Shown here in pieces: positions 39,201 to 46,766 of a DNA stretch of 64,000 nucleotides (positions within the stretch are counted from its first letter, which is position 1; the number at the start of each line of letters is the position of its first letter). Both the position numbers and the translations under genes were made by a program. The notes beneath the pieces are model-generated. The model was not told where the DNA came from, searched no databases, and saw only the letters and a program-made list of their open reading frames with translations. This DNA comes from Burkholderiales bacterium (lineage in GTDB: Bacteria > Pseudomonadota > Gammaproteobacteria > Burkholderiales > Burkholderiaceae_C): positions 124,001 to 188,000 of the forward strand of contig JADJCH010000001.1 in assembly GCA_016703325.1 (NCBI GenBank), in the 5' to 3' direction.

Positions 39201-40631
39201 CTGCCCAATCTGATGGCACTTCTGACCGAGATCGACAGTAAGCAGCGGATTGAAGACACCATCGACCTTTGCACCAAGCTGCACCTATTGCTACAGTTTC
39301 TCGGCCGCCCAAGACTGCTGCAACGGATTGCGGAAGTGCTCAATGCCGCGCAGGCAGAGCAAATTGAAAGCTGGAGTCATGCTCGCTTTGAGGCGGAACG
39401 GATCCGCATCGAGCTACTCATGAGCCAAGGGCGTTTACAGGAAGCACTCAGCAATGCAAAGTTGCTGAGGCAACGGGTCCAATCGGAGGGTGAAGGGGCG
39501 TATCACGAAGCGAGCTATGACTGGGCGTTGGCGTGCAAGGTTCTTGCTGATGCTTTGCTGCGCTCAGGAAATGCCCAAGCAGCACTACCTATCGTGCAAG
39601 AGGCGCTACAACGCTTTGAACGCGTCGAAGCGTCCAGACCTGGTTGCGGCGCTGCCCGTGGAGCATCCAACTCCATCATCAGTGCAGCACACTGCCTGCA
39701 GCTTCTGGGGCGACTAGACCAAGCCGCTGCAGCCTATGAGCTGGCCATTCTGCGGGTTGAGGCTGAACAAGCTCTCCGGGACGTAGCAGTCTGCAAGAGC
39801 AACCTCGGTAACGTGCGTCGATTGCAAGGCCGTTTCACCGAAGCGCTGGATGCTTATGAAGATACTTGCCAAACTTTTGCGTCACTTGGCGAACTGGGCT
39901 CCGTTGCCGCGACTTGGCACCAGATTGGTATGGTGCACGAGGGGAGCGGCCAGCCATTGGCCGCCGAAGAAGCATATCGACAATCCCTGTGCCTCAACGT
40001 GCAACTCAGCGATGTCCTAGGTCAGGCAACCACGCTACGGGGTCTCGGAAGCCTCTATCACGAACTCGGCCGACTCGAAGAGGCAGCCACCTTCTTTTGG
40101 CGAGCAGCTGATCGCTTCAAGGACGACCAGGCCAACGAGGGGGGCACACGAACCGAACTCGCCATCACCTTGCACAAGCTGGGGCGGCTGGACGAGGCGC
40201 GGCAGGAGATCGAACGTGCCATCGTCTGTGGGCAGGGTCTTGGCCATGCGGCCGGGCTGTGGAAAACCTGGGCGATCCTATCCGACATCGAAACCGACAC
40301 CGGTAAGTTGCCCGAGGCGCAACAAGCACGGCAGCAGGCTATCAATGCGTATCTGGCCTATCGCCGTGATGGCGGGGAGAACCAGGGTCAGGATGGAAAA
40401 CTCTGCGACGCGACCTACCAAATGGTGCGTACAGGTCAGGCAGCAGCGTTGATGGAGCAAATCAGACAGCGTGAAAAAGATGTACTCAAACTACCAGCAT
40501 CGGTGAGCTCACTTATCGCTGTCCTTCGAGCCATCATGGAAGGCAGTCGTGATCCGACCTTGGCGGAGATGCCGAAGTTTCACTACACCACCGCAGCCGA
40601 AGTTCTGTGGCTGATCGAACGCCTGGGGTGA
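36249..40631 (+). CDS. TIR-CHAT-STAND NTPase-TPR protein (putative defence sensor with two effector domains)
   Basis: This is a single 1460-residue protein. Residues 1-135 form a TIR domain (KLFISHSSQDDD) with the candidate NADase Glu75 in SKWLGKELKHAL. Residues about 300-550 form a CHAT caspase-like domain with His418 in HVLHFDGHGTY and Cys471 in VFLEACQSA. Residues about 595-840 form a STAND/NB-ARC-like NTPase: P-loop GQGGEGKT at 625-632, Walker B LLVIDNLES at 703-711, sensor TSRE at 755-758. A helical region follows, then roughly six or seven TPRs from about 1070 to 1420. It has no signal peptide. The domain order implies that the TPRs sense a trigger, the NTPase oligomerises, and TIR (NAD+ breakdown) and/or CHAT (protein cleavage) act. 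The last third has clearly lower GC than the rest. No gasdermin or other obvious CHAT target gene is adjacent. Confidence 0.88.
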   Translation: MPGKLFISHSSQDDDLVRRLRRALADLGQDGWIDSRELRGGDPLWPEIEAAISASAGLAVIVSINGLQSKWLGKELKHALKLQAERGADRFPVIPLAVDGCKLGVLEEFFDAEPRFIPISSDAGGIDAALHDILVALRRRDPIDPTPTLQPTAALMEELVLELSRLSIHLADGKRRARGSARLVYEPADPNRREVRSPKSWVFEAPLGPIEVEELRWYLETYAVWPSRFDEARVKKIEANLVTWGRLLHDAAMPADKAASVLQAWAQVGDGAARRFSVHVEPELDDGTPEADVLAAREAATLLLGLPWELLHDGRGFLFQGGRPVRVRRRLPNTHAVEPPVLATPIRIVLVSPRPEDAACSYIDHRASSLPLVRAMEQLGEVVHLTLLATPTLSALREALQRAKAAGQPYHVLHFDGHGTYNRRVGLGGLCFEHDEDGEQIDKRRHRTVYTDTLGPLLRDHGIALVFLEACQSAQAEQASESVASEMLKTGVASVVAMSHSVLVETSRRFVTAFYGALAQGARVGDAMLAGQSELHARPFRDRIFGEADLELRDWFVPVLFQDRADPQLFKETPTRQTAEDRRSRVNGRLHGTPREPATTFIGRSRELLTLERVLQRQRYAVLRGQGGEGKTALAAEFARWRVRSRQVRRGAFVSVEQHSHDRAVLDALGRQLVGQDYSVATFTTLDDACRPVERVLREDSVLLVIDNLESVLPTPPLPGAAPDPLADLTADAADAIFQLCARLGAIGNTRLVFTSREALPTPFDAPQARIELHRLSTEDAIRLVERTLETDASASPSAGPAPRNASAAEIRELVDAVHGHARTLALLAPSLRHDGVAATRVRLTELMAQMERDHPGEREKSLYASVELSLRRLPPEMQERVKVLAVFHGGFFQGILWPMMDWDRDDDRHLAAALIEIGLATHNPYNYLSLNPALCHYLRARASAEQLADWRARWVMAMLPYVNFLWEQHSQDTLLAATLTQMELPNLMALLTEIDSKQRIEDTIDLCTKLHLLLQFLGRPRLLQRIAEVLNAAQAEQIESWSHARFEAERIRIELLMSQGRLQEALSNAKLLRQRVQSEGEGAYHEASYDWALACKVLADALLRSGNAQAALPIVQEALQRFERVEASRPGCGAARGASNSIISAAHCLQLLGRLDQAAAAYELAILRVEAEQALRDVAVCKSNLGNVRRLQGRFTEALDAYEDTCQTFASLGELGSVAATWHQIGMVHEGSGQPLAAEEAYRQSLCLNVQLSDVLGQATTLRGLGSLYHELGRLEEAATFFWRAADRFKDDQANEGGTRTELAITLHKLGRLDEARQEIERAIVCGQGLGHAAGLWKTWAILSDIETDTGKLPEAQQARQQAINAYLAYRRDGGENQGQDGKLCDATYQMVRTGQAAALMEQIRQREKDVLKLPASVSSLIAVLRAIMEGSRDPTLAEMPKFHYTTAAEVLWLIERLG

Positions 40632-40719
40632 CCGCCAACGTGACGCATGGGTGCCGAGGTGCTGGCTCTTGGGCCATCCACGGCCTGACGGCGCGAGAAG
40701 TTGCGGTGCCGTTTGCAGG

Positions 40720-40741
40720 AGGGAACCTGTGCCGGTTCCCT
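40720..40741. terminator. Hairpin between convergent TIR-CHAT gene and icmF
   Basis: AGGGAACC (40720-40727) pairs with GGTTCCCT (40734-40741) around a six-base loop. It lies between two converging genes and may end transcription from both sides, although T runs are missing. Confidence 0.45.
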
Positions 40742-40754
40742 CGACAGCCTCGCC

Positions 40755-43700
40755 TTACATCGACCGCCGGTACTGCCCACCCACCTCGAACAGTGCGCTC
40801 GTGATCTGCCCCAGCGAGCAGCAGCGCACCGCGTCCATCAGCACCTCGAAGACGTTGCGGTTCTCGATCACCGCCTGCTGCAGGCGGGCGAGTTGCACCG
40901 GTGCCTCGGCAGCGTGGCGGGTGTGGAAGTCGGCCAGGCGGGTGAGCTGGGACTGCTTCTCTTCTTCCGTGGAGCGGGCCAGCTCGATCGACTCCGGCAC
41001 CGCGTCGCCGTGCGGGTTGCGGAAGGTGTTGACGCCGATGATGGGGTACTCGCCGGTGTGCTTGAGCATCTCGTAGTGCATGCTCTCTTCCTGGATCTTG
41101 CTGCGCTGGTAGCCGGTCTCCATCGCGCCGAGCACGCCGCCGCGGTCGGCGATCTTCTCGAATTCGGCCAGCACGGCCTCCTCGACCAGCTCGGTCAGCT
41201 CGTCGATCACGAAGGCGCCCTGGTTGGGGTTCTCGTTTTTCGCCAGGCCCCACTCGCGGTTGATGATGAGCTGGATGGCCATCGCGCGGCGCACGCTGTC
41301 TTCGGTGGGCGTGGTGATGGCCTCGTCGAAGGCGTTGGTGTGCAGCGAGTTGCAGTTGTCGTACACCGCGATCAGCGCCTGCAGCGTGGTGCGGATGTCG
41401 TTGAACTGGATCTCCTGGGCGTGCAGGGAACGGCCGGAGGTCTGGATGTGGTACTTGAGCTTCTGGCTGCGCTCGTTGGCGCCGTACTTCTCCTTCATCG
41501 CCACCGCCCAGATGCGCCGCGCGACACGGCCCAGCACGGTGTACTCCGGGTCCATGCCGTTGCTGAAGAAGAAGGACAGATTCGGAGCGAAGTCGTCGAT
41601 GTGCATGCCCCGCGCGAGGTAGGCCTCCACCAGCGTGAAGCCGTTGCTCAGCGTGAAGGCCAGCTGGCTGATCGGGTTGGCGCCCGCCTCGGCGATGTGA
41701 TAACCGCTGATCGACACCGAGTAGAAGTTGCGCACGTCGTGGTGCACGAAGTACTCGGCGATGTCGCCCATCACCTTCAGGCTGAACTCGGTGGAGAAGA
41801 TGCAGGTGTTCTGGCCCTGGTCTTCCTTCAGGATGTCGGCCTGCACCGTGCCGCGCACGTTGGCCAGCACCCAGGCGCGGATCTTGGCGGCCTCGGTGTC
41901 CGTGGGCTCGCGGCCGTTGTCGGTGCGGAACTTCTCCAGCTGCTGGTCGATGGCGGCGTTCATGAACATCGCCAGGATCGACGGCGCCGGGCCGTTGATC
42001 GTCATGCTCACCGAGGTGGTGGGGCTGCACAGGTCGAAGCCGGAGTACAGCACCTTCAGGTCGTCCAGCGTGGCGATGCTCACGCCCGAGTTGCCGACCT
42101 TACCGTAGATGTCCGGGCGCGGGTCGGGGTCGTTGCCGTAGAGGGTGACCGAGTCGAAGGCGGTGCTCAGGCGCTTGGCGGGCATGCCCTCGCTGACCAG
42201 CTTGAAGCGGCGGTTGGTGCGGAAGGCGTCACCCTCGCCGGCGAACATGCGGGTCGGGTCCTCGCCCTCGCGTTTGAAGGCGAACACGCCGGCGGTGAAG
42301 GGGAAGCTGCCGGGCACGTTGTCCAGCATCAGCCACTTCAGGATCTCGCCGTGGTCCTCGTAGGTCGGCAGCACCACCTTGCGGATCTTGTTGCCGGACA
42401 GCGTGGTGTGAACCAGGCCGGTGCGGATCTCCTTGTCGCGGATCTTCACCACGTACTCGTCGCCCGCGTAGGCCTGCTGCATCGCCGGCCACTGGGCCAG
42501 CAGCTTCCTGGCGTCGGCGTCCTGGCGGGCCTCGCGCGCGTCGGCCAGCGCGAGCACGGTGTTCTTCGCACCGGACTTTTCGCTGTCCGCCTCGTGCAGC
42601 ATGCGGGCGCTCTCGCGCAGCTGCTGCACCTCGCGGGCCAGGCGCGCCTGACGGCGCGCGCGGGCCTTGTAGCCGCGCAGGGTGTCGGCGATCTCGGCCA
42701 GGTAGCGCACCCGCGCCGGCGGCACGATGGGCGTCTGGTGCGTGCTGTGGCGGGTGGCCACCGGCGGCAGGCGGCCCCCTGAGCCAAAGTCCGCCAGGTT
42801 CAGGCCCAGCTCGCCCAGCCGGGCCTTGAGCGCCTGGTACAGCGCGGTGACGCCGTCGTCGTTGAAGCGGCTGGCCATGGTGCCGAAGACGGGCATGTCC
42901 TCCGGCTTCGTGGTGAAGGCCTCGCGGTTGCGCTGCACCTGCTTGGTCACGTCGCGCAGCGCGTCGGCAGCGCCCTTGCGGTCGAACTTGTTGATGGCCA
43001 CGAACTGGGCGAAGTCGAGCATGTCGATCTTCTCCAGCTGGCTGGCGGCGCCGAACTCCGGCGTCATCACGTACATCGGGATATCGACGTGCGGCACGAT
43101 CGCCGCGTCGCCTTGGCCGATACCGGAGGTCTCGACGATCACCAGGTCGAAACCTGCCACCTTGCAGGCGGCGATCGTGTCGGGCAGCGCGGCGGAGATT
43201 TCGCTGCCGGTGTCGCGGGTGGCCAGCGAGCGCATGTAGACGCGCGCGCCGTTTTTCCACGGACCCGTGGCGTTCATGCGGATGCGGTCGCCCAGCAGCG
43301 CACCGCCGCTCTTGCGGCGCGAGGGGTCGATGGAGATCACCGCAATTTTCAGCGCGTCTTCCTGATCCAGGCGGAAGCGCCGCACCAGCTCGTCGGTGAG
43401 GCTGGACTTGCCCGCGCCGCCGGTGCCGGTGATGCCCAGCACGGGCGTACGGCTGGCCTGGGCGGCCTCGCGCACGGCGGTGACCAGCGCGGCATCCGCA
43501 TCGCCGCTTTCCAGCGCGGTGATCAGCTGGGCCAGGCTGCGCCAGGCGGCCTCGCTGCCACCCTGGATGGCGGCCAGCGCGGTGGGTGCGTGCTCGGACA
43601 GGCTGCGGTCGCAGCGCATCACCATCTCGCCGATCATGCCGGCCAGGCCCATGCGCTGGCCGTCCTCGGGGCTGAAGATGCGCACGTTGTGGGTGGCCAG

Positions 43701-44057
43701 GTCGCGGATCTCGGCCGGCACGATCACGCCGCCGCCGCCGCCGAAGACCTGAATGTGCGCGCCGCCGCGGGACTTGAGCAGCTCGACCATGTACTTGAAG
43801 TACTCGACGTGGCCGCCCTGGTAGGAGCTGACCGCAATGCCCTGCACGTCCTCCTGCAGCGCGGCGGTGACCACCTCGTCGACCGAGCGGTTGTGGCCGA
43901 GGTGGATCACCTCGGCGCCCATGCCCTGCAGGATCCGCCGCATGATGTTGATCGAGGCGTCGTGCCCGTCGAACAGGCTCGCGGCGGTGACGAAGCGCAC
44001 CTTGTGCGTCGGGCGGTAGTTGGCCAGCGACGGGTATTCGGCGGACAGGTCGGTCAT
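40755..44057 (-). CDS. icmF: Fused isobutyryl-CoA mutase IcmF
   Basis: This 1100-residue protein interconverts isobutyryl-CoA and n-butyryl-CoA with coenzyme B12. It carries its own repair GTPase. Order: B12-binding domain with the cobalt-ligand His32 in LFDGHDASI; MeaI-type G domain with GTGGAGKS at 211-218 and IVETSGIGQGD; then the substrate-binding mutase barrel with VSISGYHIAEAGANP. The ATG at 44057 has AAGGAG just upstream. A palindrome within its promoter suggests control by a MerR-type regulator of acyl-CoA metabolism. A deleted copy of its 3' end lies about 8.3 kb away at 32257-32437. Confidence 0.96.
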   Translation of the reverse strand: MTDLSAEYPSLANYRPTHKVRFVTAASLFDGHDASINIMRRILQGMGAEVIHLGHNRSVDEVVTAALQEDVQGIAVSSYQGGHVEYFKYMVELLKSRGGAHIQVFGGGGGVIVPAEIRDLATHNVRIFSPEDGQRMGLAGMIGEMVMRCDRSLSEHAPTALAAIQGGSEAAWRSLAQLITALESGDADAALVTAVREAAQASRTPVLGITGTGGAGKSSLTDELVRRFRLDQEDALKIAVISIDPSRRKSGGALLGDRIRMNATGPWKNGARVYMRSLATRDTGSEISAALPDTIAACKVAGFDLVIVETSGIGQGDAAIVPHVDIPMYVMTPEFGAASQLEKIDMLDFAQFVAINKFDRKGAADALRDVTKQVQRNREAFTTKPEDMPVFGTMASRFNDDGVTALYQALKARLGELGLNLADFGSGGRLPPVATRHSTHQTPIVPPARVRYLAEIADTLRGYKARARRQARLAREVQQLRESARMLHEADSEKSGAKNTVLALADAREARQDADARKLLAQWPAMQQAYAGDEYVVKIRDKEIRTGLVHTTLSGNKIRKVVLPTYEDHGEILKWLMLDNVPGSFPFTAGVFAFKREGEDPTRMFAGEGDAFRTNRRFKLVSEGMPAKRLSTAFDSVTLYGNDPDPRPDIYGKVGNSGVSIATLDDLKVLYSGFDLCSPTTSVSMTINGPAPSILAMFMNAAIDQQLEKFRTDNGREPTDTEAAKIRAWVLANVRGTVQADILKEDQGQNTCIFSTEFSLKVMGDIAEYFVHHDVRNFYSVSISGYHIAEAGANPISQLAFTLSNGFTLVEAYLARGMHIDDFAPNLSFFFSNGMDPEYTVLGRVARRIWAVAMKEKYGANERSQKLKYHIQTSGRSLHAQEIQFNDIRTTLQALIAVYDNCNSLHTNAFDEAITTPTEDSVRRAMAIQLIINREWGLAKNENPNQGAFVIDELTELVEEAVLAEFEKIADRGGVLGAMETGYQRSKIQEESMHYEMLKHTGEYPIIGVNTFRNPHGDAVPESIELARSTEEEKQSQLTRLADFHTRHAAEAPVQLARLQQAVIENRNVFEVLMDAVRCCSLGQITSALFEVGGQYRRSM

Positions 44058-44110
44058 CGGTGTCTCCTTGCGGCGCCAGTCCCAGGTGCCGGCGCGATGT
44101 GAATCTGTTG

Positions 44111-44140
44111 ATTTTATGTTGACGTTTACGTAAACGTCAT
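44111..44140 (-). promoter_or_regulatory. icmF promoter with 20-bp palindromic operator
   Basis: On the minus strand ATGACG (44140-44135) and TAAAAT (44116-44111) are spaced by 18 bases. Between and overlapping them lies a perfect palindrome TGACGTTTACGTAAACGTCA at 44120-44139. A dyad inside a long spacer is typical of MerR-family regulators. The core resembles sites I recall for LiuR, a regulator of branched-chain amino acid breakdown, which would suit icmF. Confidence 0.65.
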
Positions 44141-44342
44141 CCAGATCGATACCGATTTCACCCCGGATCGAACCTTGGCCCAGGGTCGAATCACAGGGTT
44201 TGCACCAGTTCGGCGCCGCATCCCGGTTGTGAGTCGGGGTGGTGCATGGGCTTGGTGCGTGGCAACCGCAGCAGCGGTGCTCTGCTGCGGATTGACCGGC
44301 ACCCCAGGCCCTCTGGATGTTTCCAGAAGGCTCGGAAGTGAC

Positions 44343-44358
44343 CTGGCACGTCTCGTGC
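44343..44358 (+). promoter_or_regulatory. Sigma-54-type promoter of nrtABD
   Basis: CTGGCACGTCTCGTGC has the invariant GG (44345-44346) and GC (44357-44358) separated by ten bases, with TGGCACG matching the -24 box fully. Transcription would begin near 44370, at the foot of the first leader hairpin. Nitrogen genes are commonly under sigma-54 and NtrC. Confidence 0.65.
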
Positions 44359-44370
44359 GTATCTTTTGCT

Positions 44371-44490
44371 GAGGTTGCAAGGCTGCAGCCTCGCCAGGTG
44401 GGACATTTTTTGGACAACGGCGTCCGATCGTCCCGAGGGTGTGGTGCAAGCCATGTCGTCGGACCAACGATCGTGACGCCGTCTTTTTTT
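44371..44490 (+). promoter_or_regulatory. ANTAR-type antitermination leader of nrtABD
   Basis: Hairpin P1 (44371-44392) has an 8-bp stem and hexaloop AAGGCT. Hairpin P2 (44410-44427) has a 6-bp stem and hexaloop AACGGC. Both loops have A at position 1 and G at position 4, the known ANTAR-protein signature. The 3' arm of P2 lies inside the 5' arm (44417-44431) of a terminator whose other arm is 44467-44482, followed by CTTTTTTT. P2 and terminator cannot form together. A NasT/NasR-type protein would stabilise P1-P2 and allow read-through when nitrate is present. Confidence 0.75.
44417..44490 (+). terminator. Leader attenuator before nrtA
   Basis: ACGGCGTC (44417-44424) pairs with GACGCCGT (44475-44482), and GATCGT (44426-44431) pairs with ACGATC (44467-44472). 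Seven T residues follow at 44484-44490. The nrtA start codon is only 17 bases further on, so this terminator acts inside the leader rather than ending a previous gene. Confidence 0.8.
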
Positions 44491-44506
44491 CTGGAGCAAC
44501 TTCATC

Positions 44507-45760
44507 ATGACCAGCCCTGTTGATCTTCCCAAGCTGCCGCGCCGCGACTTCCTGGGCCAGGCTGCGGGCCTGGCTGCCGCTGCGGTGGGCACCGGCCTGC
44601 CCACCCACGTCTGGGCGGCCGGATCGGACAAGCCCGAGAAAGAGGAAGTTCGCATCGGCTTCATACCGCTGACCGACTGCGCGTCGGTGGTGATGGCGTC
44701 GGTGCTGGGCTTCGACAAGAAGTACGGCATCAAGATCACACCGAGCAAAGAAGCTTCCTGGGCCGGTGTGCGCGACAAGCTCGTCAATGGCGAGTTGGAC
44801 ATGGCGCACGTGCTGTACGGCCTGGTCTACGGCGTGCACCTGGGTATTGGTGGCCCGAAGAAGGACATGGCCGTGCTCATGTCCCTCAACAACAACGGCC
44901 AAGCCATCAGTCTGTCCAAGGCTCTTGCCGACAAGGGCGCTGTGGACGGACCGTCGCTGGCCAAGTACATGGCCGCCAATCCGCGCGAGTACACGTTTGC
45001 GGGCACTTTCCCGACCGGAACCCACGCGATGTGGATGCACTACTGGCTGGCGGCTGCGGGCATCAACCCCGTGGCCGGTGCCAAGCTCATCACCGTGCCG
45101 CCGCCCCAGATGGTGGCCAACATGCGCGTGGGCAACATGGACGGCTTCTGTGTCGGCGAGCCCTGGAACCATCGCGCCATCATCGACGGCATCGGCATCA
45201 CCGCCAACACAACCCAGGACATCTGGAAGGACCATCCCGAAAAGGTGCTGGGGACCACGGGAGAGTTTGTCAAGAAGTACCCCAACACGGCCCGCGCGGT
45301 GATGATGGCGGTGCTCGAGGCCAGCAAGTGGATCGACGCCAGTCTGTCCAACAAGATGAAGATGGCCGAGACGGTGGCGCAGAAGTCGTACATCAACACT
45401 TCCGTGGACGCCATCAACCAGCGCATCCTGGGACGCTACCAGAACGGTCTGGGCAAGACCTGGGACGACCCCAACCACATGAAGTTCTTCAACGACGGGG
45501 CGGTCAACTACCCCTACCTGTCCGACGGCATGTGGTTCCTGACCCAGCACAAGCGCTGGGGTCTGCTGAAGGATCACCCCGACTACCTGGCGGTGGCCAA
45601 ACAGGTCAACCAGACGGCGCTCTACAAGGAAGTGGCCGGAGCGATGGGCATCAGCCTGCCCAAGAGCGACCTGAGGACCAGCAAGTTGATCGACGGCGTG
45701 GTCTGGGACGGCAAGGACCCGAAGAAGTACGCCGACGGCTTCAAGATCAAGGCGGCCTGA
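44507..45760 (+). CDS. nrtA: Nitrate/nitrite ABC transporter substrate-binding protein
   Basis: This 417-residue NrtA/NasF-type binding protein has a Tat-type export signal (LPRRDFLGQAAGLAAAAVG), so it is probably exported folded. After the signal come VRIGFIPLTDCASVVMA and the ligand-region residues in GTFPTGTHAMWMHYWLAA and GFCVGEPWNHRAI typical of nitrate binders. It is the first gene of the nrtABD unit, 16 bases after the attenuator T run, with GGAG about 17 bases before the ATG. The export signal distinguishes it from the cytoplasmic sensor NasS, which has the same fold. Confidence 0.92.
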   Translation: MTSPVDLPKLPRRDFLGQAAGLAAAAVGTGLPTHVWAAGSDKPEKEEVRIGFIPLTDCASVVMASVLGFDKKYGIKITPSKEASWAGVRDKLVNGELDMAHVLYGLVYGVHLGIGGPKKDMAVLMSLNNNGQAISLSKALADKGAVDGPSLAKYMAANPREYTFAGTFPTGTHAMWMHYWLAAAGINPVAGAKLITVPPPQMVANMRVGNMDGFCVGEPWNHRAIIDGIGITANTTQDIWKDHPEKVLGTTGEFVKKYPNTARAVMMAVLEASKWIDASLSNKMKMAETVAQKSYINTSVDAINQRILGRYQNGLGKTWDDPNHMKFFNDGAVNYPYLSDGMWFLTQHKRWGLLKDHPDYLAVAKQVNQTALYKEVAGAMGISLPKSDLRTSKLIDGVVWDGKDPKKYADGFKIKAA

Positions 45761-45800
45761 TCCGGCGCGCCCGATGTCCAGTTCTCCGCAGGAGCCTTCC

Positions 45801-46742
45801 ATGAACGCGAGCACCCTTTCGATGTCCAGCGGCTCGATGCCGATTCCCCCCGCACCCCGCGCTGCAGCGGCTCCTCACCCTTCGGTGGCCAAAATGGCGC
45901 GCCGCCGGGAAGCGATCGAGACGGCGCCGGATGTCCGGCTCAAGGAGCAGGCCGCCGCGATGGCCCGTGCCCAGCGTCGCCGCACCCTGGCGCGCTGGCT
46001 GGCGCCGGTGCTGGGATTCATCGGCCTCCTGCTGGTGTGGCAGCTCATCTCCCACAGCGGTGACAAGCAGCTGCCCGGCCCCGGCCCGGTCTGGACCGCC
46101 GCCGCGCAGCTGTTCGCAGATCCCTTCTACATCAAGGGGCCGAACGACCAGGGCATTGGCTGGAACATCCTGTCGTCGCTGCAGCGTGTGGGCCTGGGGT
46201 TTGGGCTGGCAGCGCTGGTGGGCATTCCGCTGGGTTTCATGATCGGGCGATTCAACTTCCTGAACCAGATGCTGGACCCGATCATCAGCCTGCTGCGCCC
46301 GGTGTCTCCGCTGGCCTGGCTGCCGATTGGCCTGATGGTGTTCAAGGCGGCCAACCCGGCGGCGATCTGGACCATCTTCATCTGCTCGATCTGGCCGATG
46401 GTGATCAACACCGCCGTGGGGGTGCGCCAGGTGCCGGCGGACTACCTGAACGTGGCGCGGGTGCTCAATCTCTCCGAGTGGACGGTGATGCGCAAGATCC
46501 TGTTCCCCTCGGTGCTGCCCTACATGCTCACCGGCGTGCGGCTGGCGGTGGGAACGGCCTGGCTGGTGATCGTGGCCGCCGAGATGCTCACCGGCGGTCA
46601 GGGCATCGGCTTCTGGCTCTGGGACGAGTGGAACAACCTGAATGTGGCGCACATCCTGATCGCGATCTTCATCATCGGTGCCGTCGGCCTGATGCTGGAG
46701 ACGCTGTTGGTCTGGATTGCCCGCCGCTTCGATTATTCCTGA
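45801..46742 (+). CDS. nrtB: Nitrate ABC transporter permease
   Basis: This 313-residue inner-membrane permease has an unusually long, positively charged N-terminal tail (about 70 residues), then about six helices. The coupling-loop segment with VPADYLNVARVLNLSEWTVM and the LPYMLTGVRLAVGTAWLVIV helix are characteristic of the NrtB/SsuC type. The ATG at 45801 has AGGAG upstream; an in-frame ATG lies nine codons earlier. It sits 40 bases after nrtA. Confidence 0.92.
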   Translation: MNASTLSMSSGSMPIPPAPRAAAAPHPSVAKMARRREAIETAPDVRLKEQAAAMARAQRRRTLARWLAPVLGFIGLLLVWQLISHSGDKQLPGPGPVWTAAAQLFADPFYIKGPNDQGIGWNILSSLQRVGLGFGLAALVGIPLGFMIGRFNFLNQMLDPIISLLRPVSPLAWLPIGLMVFKAANPAAIWTIFICSIWPMVINTAVGVRQVPADYLNVARVLNLSEWTVMRKILFPSVLPYMLTGVRLAVGTAWLVIVAAEMLTGGQGIGFWLWDEWNNLNVAHILIAIFIIGAVGLMLETLLVWIARRFDYS

Positions 46743-46766
46743 ACCCTTGACCTGGAGGCCTGTGTC

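Noticed and set aside
36249..40754. A gasdermin or small protease-target gene beside the CHAT domain
   Set aside because: No separate gene of suitable size exists on either strand between the TIR-CHAT gene and its neighbours; the open frames there are antisense shadows.
32257..40757. The island as an integrase-driven genomic island with att sites
   Set aside because: No integrase, transposase or tRNA is present. The flanking repeats are diverged coding pieces of icmF with an internal deletion, which fits homologous recombination better than site-specific integration.
40701..42782. Long plus-strand open frame opposite icmF
   Set aside because: Composition is the low-complexity type produced by reading the complement of a GC-rich gene; icmF motifs on the other strand are unambiguous.
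44507..45760. The nrtA-like gene as the cytoplasmic nitrate sensor NasS
   Set aside because: It has a twin-arginine export signal and is followed by permease and ATPase genes, so it is a periplasmic transporter component.
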